This document shows positions 1 through 6,257 of a stretch of DNA of 6,257 nt, in pieces (positions within the stretch are counted from its first letter, which is position 1; each line of letters opens with the position of its first letter). The position numbers were made by a program, and so were the translations under genes. The stretch comes from an uncultured Collinsella sp. (GTDB lineage: Bacteria; Actinomycetota; Coriobacteriia; Coriobacteriales; Coriobacteriaceae), in the NCBI GenBank assembly GCA_900554985.1, contig USJQ01000069.1:1-6257 (forward strand). Direction: 5' to 3'. The notes below the pieces were generated by a model. It was not told the origin of the DNA. It worked only from the letters and a program-made list of their open reading frames with translations, and ran no database searches.

Positions 1-42
1 GGCCCAAAAAGCGGGCCACATGTCCTAAAATCCGCCGACGGC

Positions 43-81
43 AAGGCATCCGGCGAGCATTAACTGCCCGCCGGGCGCCTT
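43..81. repeat. Interrupted palindrome downstream of GH1
   Basis: The arms are AAGGC-AT-CCGGCG (43-55) and CGCCGG-GC-GCCTT (69-81). They pair over 11 positions around a 2x2 internal mismatch and leave a 13-nt loop. The element lies 37 nt past the GH1 stop on the strand of that gene. It could be an RNA 3'-end structure or part of a terminator, but no U-run follows it directly, so an intrinsic terminator is not proven. Confidence 0.5.
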
Positions 82-86
82 GGTTA

Positions 87-111
87 GGAGACTCTGAAGT
101 TTAGCGTCTCC
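87..111 (-). terminator. Short hairpin just after the GH1 stop (weak terminator candidate)
   Basis: GGAGAC (87-92) and GTCTCC (106-111) are perfect inverted arms around a 13-nt loop, 7 nt past the GH1 stop codon. The 6-bp stem has no T-tract after it on the minus strand. It is therefore a candidate 3'-end hairpin that may act together with the larger palindrome at 43-81, not a clear rho-independent terminator. Confidence 0.3.
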
Positions 112-117
112 ACTGCC

Positions 118-1472
<1,355 letters not shown>

Positions 1473-2117
1473 CTAGTGGCAGGCGATGTAGAGCTTCTTG
1501 GCTGCGGGGCCTACGTAGCCGCCTTCGGCTGCTTTGGGGCTGTCGGCGTGGCAGAGGACCCACTTGTCGGCCTTCCAGTAGCAGTAGCTGTCGCCGGCCG
1601 CGGGCATGTCGGCCGCCGCCTCGGGGCGCGGGCCGTTGGTACCCGCCGGCAGCGCAACCATCACTTGGAAGCCGCCGTCGTCGACCATGCAGGGCGTGTA
1701 GTGAAGCGTGGTGTTGAAGACCTCGACGACCTTGCCCGCCGGCACGCGGAACGCCTTGACGCACGCGGTGTCGAGCTTGCCGTCCTCGATCTCCCAGCGA
1801 TGCGCCACGAGCAGGATAAAGTCGCGGGCGCCCAGGTTAAACTCGCTGGCGCGGTGATACTCCAGGCAGTTGAGGCGTGTGTTGTGGCCGTTGCACCAGC
1901 CGAGCTGGAAGGGGCGGCCGCCAAACATGAGAAAGCCCAGTTTGTCGGCATCCTTGACGCCCTCGAGCTCCGGCGCACTTGCTACGTACTTACTGCCCTC
2001 GGGGATGGGCGTGGCAGAGAGCGCCTCGAGCACGGGCGACGTGAGCACGGACGGAACGTTATCCCAAACGTTGCCATAGGATTTGAACTCGGGATCGTTG
2101 ACAGAGTAGATATGCAT
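1473..2117 (-). CDS. DUF4867 family protein
   Basis: This 214-residue cytoplasmic protein has no signal peptide or membrane segment. I recognise it as DUF4867, an uncharacterised family of about this length, from IYSVNDPEFKSYG at the start, LGWCNGHNTRLNCLEYHRAS (residues 72-91) in the middle, and NTTLHYTPCMVDDGGF (135-150). The clustered Glu86, His88, Glu92 and His139 could form a cupin-like metal site; that is inference from spacing, not a known result. The start chosen is the ATG at 2117: AGGAG lies 5 nt upstream of it, whereas an alternative GTG two codons earlier would overlap that ribosome site. The gene lies downstream of luxS on the same strand, but the luxS terminator at 2202-2232 separates them, so it probably has its own promoter. 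The substrate is unknown. The 3' end abuts the palindromic repeats. Confidence 0.85.
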   Translation of the reverse strand: MHIYSVNDPEFKSYGNVWDNVPSVLTSPVLEALSATPIPEGSKYVASAPELEGVKDADKLGFLMFGGRPFQLGWCNGHNTRLNCLEYHRASEFNLGARDFILLVAHRWEIEDGKLDTACVKAFRVPAGKVVEVFNTTLHYTPCMVDDGGFQVMVALPAGTNGPRPEAAADMPAAGDSYCYWKADKWVLCHADSPKAAEGGYVGPAAKKLYIACH

Positions 2118-2140
2118 GTTCACTCCTGTTTGTAAATGTG

Positions 2141-2160
2141 ACTATACGAACATTCTAGAA
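2141..2160 (-). promoter_or_regulatory. Candidate DUF4867 promoter with TTCTAGAA palindrome
   Basis: On the minus strand TATAGT (2141-2146) is a fair -10 element placed 23 nt before the DUF4867 start codon. The perfect 8-bp palindrome TTCTAGAA (2153-2160) lies just upstream, where a -10/-35 spacer would be. No good -35 hexamer is present at 16-18 nt, so this is either a weak or activator-dependent promoter or a false match. Confidence 0.33.
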
Positions 2161-2201
2161 CAAACATGAGCGATTTTGAACGCTCGTCCCGACCAATCAA
2201 C

Positions 2202-2232
2202 AAAAAGGCGCCCCCGCATAAGCGAAGGCGCC
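2202..2232 (-). terminator. Rho-independent terminator of luxS
   Basis: On the minus strand GGCGCCTTCGC pairs with GCGGGGGCGCC across a TTAT tetraloop, giving an 11-bp stem with two G-U pairs, followed at once by TTTTT (2202-2206). It starts 29 nt after the luxS stop, so it should end the luxS transcript before the DUF4867 gene. Confidence 0.85.
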
Positions 2233-2261
2233 CAATGCGCTCGTTTTGGGCGATAAAGCTC

Positions 2262-2750
2262 TTATGCCTGCTGATAGTGCAGGTGATTCTCGTCGATATC
2301 GGCCAGGTCGCGGTCGAGGTAGCGGCGCGCGAGCCAGTTTGCCATGGGGAGGTTCTGGTCCAGGTAGTTACCGCACTCCTCGGGAGCGGCACCGGGGACA
2401 TTGCCCTCAAAGCCGGCAACGAACTCGAACAGCTCACGCACGAGCGGCAGAATCTCCTCGCTCGTCACCTCACCAAACACGACGAGGTAAAAGCCCGTGC
2501 GGCAGCCCATGGGGCCAAAATAGACAATGCGGCTCGACCAGTCGGCATGGTTGCGAAGGAACGTCGCGCCTAGGTGCTCGATGGTGTGACACTCGGCCGT
2601 GTTCATGACCGGCTCCTTATTGGGCGTGGTCAGGCGCAGGTCAAAGGTGGTGACGGCGGCGCCGGTCGCCGGATCGCGGTCGATGCGGCTCACATACACG
2701 CCGGGCTCAAGCAGCAGATGGTCAACGGAAAAACTCGCGATGCGCTCCAT
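2262..2750 (-). CDS. luxS: S-ribosylhomocysteine lyase LuxS
   Basis: LuxS cleaves S-ribosylhomocysteine to homocysteine and 4,5-dihydroxy-2,3-pentanedione, the precursor of autoinducer-2, in the activated methyl cycle. It is a cytoplasmic metalloenzyme. The 162-residue length is normal for the family. The metal ligands are in place: HTIEH gives His55 and His59, and EECGNY gives Cys126. Glu58 and the catalytic Cys83 in GPMGCRTGFY are also present, as is the substrate-pocket sequence near the N-terminus (HLLLEPGVYVSR). The ATG at 2750 is preceded by GAGAGG about 7 nt upstream. The gene follows the nucleoside hydrolase on the same strand after a 102-nt gap holding a long inverted repeat and a likely promoter, and it ends in its own terminator, so it is probably monocistronic. 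No Pfs (SAH nucleosidase) gene, which supplies the substrate, is in the window. Nothing suggests loss of activity. Confidence 0.97.
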   Translation of the reverse strand: MERIASFSVDHLLLEPGVYVSRIDRDPATGAAVTTFDLRLTTPNKEPVMNTAECHTIEHLGATFLRNHADWSSRIVYFGPMGCRTGFYLVVFGEVTSEEILPLVRELFEFVAGFEGNVPGAAPEECGNYLDQNLPMANWLARRYLDRDLADIDENHLHYQQA

Positions 2751-2772
2751 GGCAGATCCTCTCGGTAGTCAA

Positions 2773-2844
2773 TTTGGGACGGGCTCTTTTAGCTGGTTCG
2801 AATGGTCGCACCAATCATACCAGTCAAAAAAGCCCCGTCCCAAA
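2773..2844. repeat. Long imperfect inverted repeat upstream of luxS
   Basis: The two arms (2773-2806 and 2810-2844) are inverted near-copies: each, read inward, starts TTTGGGACGGG, passes through a CT/T-rich run and a CTGG, and ends TGGT, around a 3-nt centre CGC. A few mismatches and a one-base length difference occur in the middle. Neither arm is followed by a T-run on its own strand, so it is not a classic terminator. It fills most of the gap between nucleoside hydrolase and luxS and would fold in any transcript crossing that gap. Confidence 0.7.
2814..2843 (-). promoter_or_regulatory. Candidate luxS promoter (extended -10)
   Basis: On the minus strand TTGGGA (2838-2843, four of six to TTGACA) is followed after 18 bp by TATGAT (2814-2819), itself preceded by TGG, which makes an extended -10. 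Transcription would start near 2807, giving a luxS leader of about 55 nt. The promoter lies inside one arm of the inverted repeat; the matching position in the other arm reads TTCGAA, so only one arm looks active. Confidence 0.5.
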
Positions 2845-2852
2845 AAGACACC

Positions 2853-3827
2853 TTAGCCCAGGACGCGGGCCATGCGCGCCTTGAACTCGGACAGGAAACG
2901 CGGGGCATCCACGGTCAGCGCCACAAGCGCGCTCTTGTCCGGATCGGATAGGCGGCGCTCGTCGCAAATGGTGCGGCCGCGATACTCGCCCAGCAGATCA
3001 ACACGCAGATTGCAGCCGAGCGCACCCACGAGCGTGGGGTCAATCGCCACAGCGACGGCAAGCGGATCGTGCAGCGCGCAGCCACCCAGGTAGGGGGCGT
3101 TCATCTCGTACGAGCCAATGTAGTGCTCGACCATGCTCGCAAACGCGCAACCGGCCATGGTGCCCGAGCCCGTCCAGCTGGCAATGTCGCGACGCGTGAG
3201 CACCACGCGATGCGTCACATCCAGACCCACCATAGTGAGCTTGCGGCCCGAACGCAGCACGGCATCGGCCGCCTCGGGATCGCTTGCCATGTTGGCCTCG
3301 GCACCCGCACTCACGTTTCCGGGCACGGTAAGCGCACCGCCCATCACAACCACGCGACCGATAGACATCATCGCCGCCGCATCGCGCTCCAAGGCAAGTG
3401 CCAGGTTGGAGAGCGGACCGGTCGCCACGTAGATCAGATCGGGGCCATAGGTGCGCGCGGCATCGATCAGATAATCGACCGCCGCGTTGCCATCAGCCGA
3501 CGTCGCCCCCACCGGCTCGTACGGCGACGCGGGCACGCTCGCCCCGCCAATGCCGTTCTTGCCGTGGATGAGCGTGGTGGACGCCGGCGGTGTATAGGGC
3601 TCAGTCGCCTTAATGGGACGATCGGCGCCCAGGTACACCGGAATCTCGGGGCGACCCAGCAGATCGAGCACTGCCAGGCAGTTGTGCGCCGATTGCTCGA
3701 CGCGCACGTTGCCAAAGCACGTGGTGATGCCCACGAGCTCCACCTCGGGGCTCGCGATGGCATAGGCAAGCGCCATCGCATCGTCCACGCCCATATCCAG
3801 ATCAAGGATCAGCTTCTTGATTGCCAT
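2853..3827 (-). CDS. Inosine/uridine-preferring nucleoside hydrolase family protein
   Basis: Enzymes of this family hydrolyse the N-glycosidic bond of ribonucleosides to free base and ribose in nucleoside salvage. The protein is 324 residues, within the usual range, and cytoplasmic. The N-terminal calcium-binding aspartate cluster is present as DLDMGVDDAMAL (residues 9-20, with Asp9, Asp11, Asp15 and Asp16). Also seen are IHGKNGIGG (87-95), ATGPLSNLAL (136-145), VVVMGGAL (159-166), the ribose-binding stretch GNVSAGAEANMASDPEAA (170-187), and HDPLAVAV (253-260), whose Asp254 is the late calcium ligand. Small departures are Leu in the first DxD and Asn where many members have Asp in HGKDG. Start: ATG at 3827 with GGAG 7 nt before it. 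It lies 30 nt after the ribokinase stop, so the two are almost surely co-transcribed. Base preference (purine or pyrimidine) cannot be read from the sequence, so I give no rih symbol. Confidence 0.93.
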   Translation of the reverse strand: MAIKKLILDLDMGVDDAMALAYAIASPEVELVGITTCFGNVRVEQSAHNCLAVLDLLGRPEIPVYLGADRPIKATEPYTPPASTTLIHGKNGIGGASVPASPYEPVGATSADGNAAVDYLIDAARTYGPDLIYVATGPLSNLALALERDAAAMMSIGRVVVMGGALTVPGNVSAGAEANMASDPEAADAVLRSGRKLTMVGLDVTHRVVLTRRDIASWTGSGTMAGCAFASMVEHYIGSYEMNAPYLGGCALHDPLAVAVAIDPTLVGALGCNLRVDLLGEYRGRTICDERRLSDPDKSALVALTVDAPRFLSEFKARMARVLG

Positions 3828-3857
3828 TGTTCTACTCCGCTTCTCCGTCTTTATCGT

Positions 3858-4820
3858 TTAACCAAACCAATGTTCAACTTCGGCGCGCGTGGGAATCGAC
3901 TGTTGCGCGCCCAAGCGCGACACCGTCACCGCCGAGGCGCGTGCACCCGCCGCCATGCACTCAAAGAGCGGCAAGCCCTCTAAGCGAGCCGCGGCAAGCG
4001 CACCGATAAACGTATCGCCCGCGGCCGTCGTATCGACCAACGTGTTCGATAGTGCCGGCATGTGCAGCAGCTCACCGCCATCGCCGAGCGCAACCGAGCC
4101 GGCACCGCCCAGCGTGATGACCGCAGCTCCGGCACCCTTGGCGAGCAGGGCATTGAGCGCCGCGGCGCAGCTCTCATCGTCCTTGGGCAGGATACCCGTC
4201 AGAACCTGGCACTCGGTCTCGTTGGGGCAGACCAAGTCGATCGCAGGCCAGGCCTCCGCAGGCAACTCACAGGCAGGCGCTGGATTAAAGATCGTATAGA
4301 ACCCCAGCTCGTGAGCGCAAACAAGCGCCTCGGCAGTCGCTGCAAGGTCACATTCGCCCTGGGCGATAAAAACGCTGCCAGCCGCCGGAGCGAACTCGCA
4401 TGCATCGCCATCGAACTCATCGGCCACCAGGTGCCTCAGCACGCAGGCAACGTCCTCGCCCGCAAGCGCATGGTTAGCGCCCGGCGACAGCACGATGCGG
4501 TTGTCGCCCTCACAGCGAATGATGGTCGCCGTGCCCGTCTCCACGTCATCGCGAAGCGCCACAAACTCAACGCCCACGCCGGCATCCTGAAGCCCCGCCA
4601 CGAGCACATCGCCAAACGCATCGCGCCCGACCGCGCCAATCATGCACGTGCGCGCACCCATGCGTGCGGCGGCCACGGCCTGGTTAGCGCCCTTGCCACC
4701 GGCGTTGGTGATAAAACCGCTACCGCCAACGGTCTCGCCCGCGCGCGGCATGTGCTCGCACGCCACCGAAAGGTCCATGTTCATGCTGCCGAACACCGCA
4801 ACGATGCCGCGATCTGTCAT
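3858..4820 (-). CDS. rbsK: Ribokinase (PfkB family)
   Basis: Ribokinase phosphorylates D-ribose to ribose-5-phosphate with ATP, in the cytoplasm. The 320-residue protein has the ribokinase layout: VFGSMNMDLS (9-18) at the N-terminus, the sugar-binding GGKGANQAVAAARMGA (41-56, PfkB signature 1), NPAP (179-182), PNETE (199-203), and VDTTAAGDTFIGALAA (262-277, signature 2) with catalytic base Asp269. GARASAVTVSRLGAQQSIPT (292-311) fits the C-terminal nucleotide and monovalent-cation region. Residues ~133-147 carry a few extra residues relative to E. coli RbsK. The frame runs 18 codons further upstream to a GTG, but AGGAGG sits 5 nt before the ATG at 4820, which decides the start. It is first in an operon with the nucleoside hydrolase, which would supply its ribose. 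A promoter with an overlapping palindrome lies at 4884-4913. Specificity for ribose rather than another furanose is inferred from motif similarity and the neighbour. Confidence 0.92.
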   Translation of the reverse strand: MTDRGIVAVFGSMNMDLSVACEHMPRAGETVGGSGFITNAGGKGANQAVAAARMGARTCMIGAVGRDAFGDVLVAGLQDAGVGVEFVALRDDVETGTATIIRCEGDNRIVLSPGANHALAGEDVACVLRHLVADEFDGDACEFAPAAGSVFIAQGECDLAATAEALVCAHELGFYTIFNPAPACELPAEAWPAIDLVCPNETECQVLTGILPKDDESCAAALNALLAKGAGAAVITLGGAGSVALGDGGELLHMPALSNTLVDTTAAGDTFIGALAAARLEGLPLFECMAAGARASAVTVSRLGAQQSIPTRAEVEHWFG

Positions 4821-4883
4821 GGAAACCTCCTCATCTGCGGGCCTTATGCCCACCGTCGGCCGTCGATCGTGCACTCTCTCACC

Positions 4884-4912
4884 TCTATAACTTTAGTTCA
4901 CTTTGATGTGAA
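4884..4912 (-). promoter_or_regulatory. Candidate promoter of the ribokinase-nucleoside hydrolase operon
   Basis: On the minus strand TTCACA (4907-4912, five of six to TTGACA) and TATAGA (4884-4889, four of six to TATAAT) are 17 bp apart. Transcription would begin near 4877, about 55 nt before the ribokinase ATG at 4820. The spacing is ideal and the orientation correct. The -35 element is buried in the palindrome described separately. Confidence 0.55.
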
Positions 4913-4913
4913 C
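4896..4913. promoter_or_regulatory. Palindromic operator candidate
   Basis: GTTCAC (4896-4901) and GTGAAC (4908-4913) form a perfect 6+6 inverted repeat around 6 bases. The right half covers the -35 hexamer of the operon promoter and the left half lies within its spacer, so a bound dimeric regulator would block RNA polymerase. The size suits a LacI- or GntR-type repressor, but no regulator gene is in the window and the ligand is unknown. Confidence 0.5.
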
Positions 4914-5006
4914 GCGCCCTTGAGGTTGCGCCAGCAGCAAGCATTCACAGGAGCAGGCAGCTACAATGAATATGTGCTGATTATCCTCGTCATTGGATGA
5001 TGTTTT

Positions 5007-5555
5007 ATGGAACAAATCCCACAATCGAGCCCACGCGGCCCGCGCCGCGCGCCCGATAACCAAGCGCCGCACGAACGCCCGCGCACCGACCGCCGCGCCG
5101 AGCGCACCGAGGCCGAGCTGGTGTGCAGCTACCTCGCCCCCGATGACCGCGTCTTTTATGTCGGGCAGGGCGACAACGGGGAGGGCTGGTTCAGCGCCGT
5201 GTTTGACTTTTACCCGATTCTGGTGGACTATTCCGGCACCGTTACCACCGACCCCGACACCGGCGAGACGAAGATGATCGGCGGCGGCGGCGAGCTGGGT
5301 CTGCCCGAATTGCAGCCCGCCGAGGGTGTGAAAAACACCTATTACCACGGCTTTACGGCGCAGGAGCTGGACGACATCGTGCGCGGCAACGGCTGCACGG
5401 TGCTGTACATCCAGACGCTGGACGATATTTTTGTGCAGAGCTACGCCGATTTGTTTACCGACAAGCTGGCGGCGGCGCAGAGCGGCGAGACGCTTTTGTA
5501 CCGCGTGACCGATGCGGGCTTTGCCCCGATGCCGATGGAGGTGAGCGCGCAGTGA
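5007..5555 (+). CDS. Unrecognised protein with a composite N-terminus
   Basis: The frame encodes 182 residues. Residues 1 to about 38 (MEQIPQSSPRGPRRAPDNQA and on to an Arg/Glu-rich stretch ending AERTEAEL) are charged and proline-rich with no predicted fold. From about residue 38 the character changes to YLAPDDRVFYVGQGDNGEGW, FDFYPILVDYSGT, GELGLPELQP, FTAQELDDIVRGNGCTVLYI and DDIFVQSYADLF. This resembles, from memory, the soluble C-terminal domain of large multi-membrane-segment proteins (glycosyltransferase-39-like or uncharacterised) of Faecalibacterium and relatives. Here it has no membrane segment and no signal peptide. The ATG at 5007 has only a weak GGA upstream. A likely reading is that the start region of one gene, divergent from ribokinase, has been fused in frame to the tail of an unrelated gene, by recombination or misassembly. 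The 3' end overlaps the next gene by 4 nt (GTGA), so the tail and that gene belong together. Function is unknown. Confidence 0.6.
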   Translation: MEQIPQSSPRGPRRAPDNQAPHERPRTDRRAERTEAELVCSYLAPDDRVFYVGQGDNGEGWFSAVFDFYPILVDYSGTVTTDPDTGETKMIGGGGELGLPELQPAEGVKNTYYHGFTAQELDDIVRGNGCTVLYIQTLDDIFVQSYADLFTDKLAAAQSGETLLYRVTDAGFAPMPMEVSAQ

Positions 5556-6193
5556 AGGCTTTGAAAAACTGGTTCTCCCGCCGCGGCGCGCTGCCGCTGA
5601 CGGCGTATCTGCTGGCGCTGGCCGTCTGGCTGGTGCTGGGCGCGGCGCACTTTGGCAGTGACGCCGCCGCCCGGGCGCAGGGCCGTCTGGCCGAGGAGAC
5701 GATGGCCGTGACCGACTGGCAGCTGGTGGGCCTTGTGCAGGGCGCGGACGGCACACTGACGACACAGGACGGCGACCCGCAGATGATTTTGGAGGACGTG
5801 GGCAGCCGCGTGGTGCGCACGATTTCTTACACCGCCGAATTTGACGGTGAGGCGCGGGAAATGTGCTTGTACTACACGACAAAGGTCGGCGAGGATTACT
5901 CTGCGGACCGCCGGGTGTTCCCGCAGAGTCTGGGAAGCGGGCAGTACGTCTACACGCTGCCGCGCACGAGTCTGGCCGCGCTGCGGCTCGACCCCTGCAG
6001 CCCCGAGGAAAACAAGGCCGTGACGCTGACAATGAGCGACATCACGCTGAACGCCGCCGACACCCTGCCCGCCGTATGGCAGTATTTTGTGCCGACGTGG
6101 TATCAGGCGTTTTGTCTGGTGCTCTACCCCGCGCTGGCCGCCGCAGCGGTGAGCATGGTTGGGGCCGTGGCTGCGGAGAAAAAGCGAAAATAA
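5552..6193 (+). CDS. Hypothetical protein with two predicted membrane segments
   Basis: The 213-residue protein begins with a basic stretch (MKALKNWFSRRG) and a hydrophobic segment at residues ~14-34. An extracytoplasmic region (~35-180) follows, then a second hydrophobic segment (~184-208) and a basic tail (EKKRK). By the positive-inside rule both ends should be cytoplasmic and the middle outside. The middle looks beta-rich (paired Tyr/Thr strands such as ISYTAEFDG and QYVYTLPRTS) and could be a carbohydrate- or ligand-binding fold, but I recognise no family. Translation starts at GTG in the GTGA overlap with the stop of the upstream ORF, so the two are translationally coupled and probably act together at the membrane, perhaps in envelope glycan work given what the upstream tail resembles. 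A strong terminator follows 11 nt after the stop. Confidence 0.8.
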   Translation: MKALKNWFSRRGALPLTAYLLALAVWLVLGAAHFGSDAAARAQGRLAEETMAVTDWQLVGLVQGADGTLTTQDGDPQMILEDVGSRVVRTISYTAEFDGEAREMCLYYTTKVGEDYSADRRVFPQSLGSGQYVYTLPRTSLAALRLDPCSPEENKAVTLTMSDITLNAADTLPAVWQYFVPTWYQAFCLVLYPALAAAAVSMVGAVAAEKKRK

Positions 6194-6203
6194 TTTTTGG
6201 GTC

Positions 6204-6250
6204 AGGCGGATGCTTCACGCAGGTGGAGCACCCGCCTTTTCATCTTTTTT
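6204..6250 (+). terminator. Rho-independent terminator
   Basis: AGGCGGATGCTTCAC (6204-6218) pairs with GTGGAGCACCCGCCT (6223-6237) across a GCAG tetraloop, with one A-C mismatch and one G-U pair. T-rich sequence follows: TTTT ending at 6240 and TTTTTT at 6245-6250. It lies directly after the stop codon of the two-membrane-segment protein and ends that transcript. Confidence 0.9.
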
Positions 6251-6257
6251 GCGCTTT

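Noticed and set aside
2150..2163. A LexA-type box in CGAACATTCTAGAACA
   Set aside because: The halves do not have the spacing of the Gram-positive CGAAC-N4-GTTCG site. Only the TTCTAGAA core is palindromic.
2751..2852. SAM or SAH riboswitch upstream of luxS
   Set aside because: The leader is explained by a simple inverted repeat. I see no multi-helix junction or pseudoknot pattern of these riboswitches, and the predicted leader is only about 55 nt.
4821..4874. An 18-codon N-terminal extension of ribokinase starting at GTG 4874
   Set aside because: AGGAGG at ideal distance before the ATG at 4820, together with family alignment, puts the start there. The extension has no ribosome site and lies in the leader.
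4062..5000. A 312-codon plus-strand frame opposite ribokinase, and a similar 304-codon frame at 3069-3983
   Set aside because: Both are antisense to strongly recognised enzymes and have His/Arg-rich translations without family features.
4893..6032. A 379-codon open frame on the minus strand
   Set aside because: It lies antisense to two coding frames that have coherent protein character, an overlap start and a terminator. Its translation is Arg/Pro/Ser-rich low-complexity, typical of an antisense shadow in high-GC DNA.

Overview
The window looks like gut-metagenome DNA. From about 1 to 5100 it resembles a high-GC coriobacterium, most likely Collinsella: LuxS, a DUF4867 protein, a GH1 6-phospho-beta-glucosidase, a ribokinase/nucleoside hydrolase pair, and GC-rich intergenic palindromes containing GGGGACAGGCACC. 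From about 5110 to the end, the two coding regions read like membrane and extracytoplasmic proteins of Oscillospiraceae such as Faecalibacterium, Gemmiger or Subdoligranulum. These taxon calls come from recognising protein and codon style, not from a search.

Layout. 1-117: palindromes downstream of GH1. 118-~1161 (-): GH1 6-phospho-beta-glucosidase that has lost roughly its first 125 residues. ~1165-1472: non-coding, with a 22-bp perfect hairpin and two copies of an 80-bp palindromic tandem repeat. 1473-2117 (-): DUF4867 protein. 2202-2232: terminator of luxS. 2262-2750 (-): luxS. 2773-2844: a long imperfect inverted repeat that seems to carry the luxS promoter. 2853-3827 (-): nucleoside hydrolase. 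3858-4820 (-): ribokinase, with a promoter and a palindromic operator candidate at 4884-4913. 5007-5555 (+): an ORF whose first ~38 residues do not fit the rest. 5552-6193 (+): a protein with two predicted membrane segments, translationally coupled to the ORF before it. 6204-6250: a strong terminator.

How the genes work together. Ribokinase and nucleoside hydrolase form a compact two-gene operon (30 nt apart) that can split nucleosides into base and ribose and send ribose on as ribose-5-phosphate. LuxS, on its own promoter, takes S-ribosylhomocysteine to homocysteine and DPD, the AI-2 precursor. The DUF4867 gene has its own short leader and lies beyond the luxS terminator, so it is probably a separate unit.

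No complete new system is evident. The points most worth checking are the two discontinuities (the 5' end of GH1 near 1153-1165, and the change of character near 5100-5125), which could be rearrangements or assembly chimeras, and the palindromic repeat cluster at 1272-1463.
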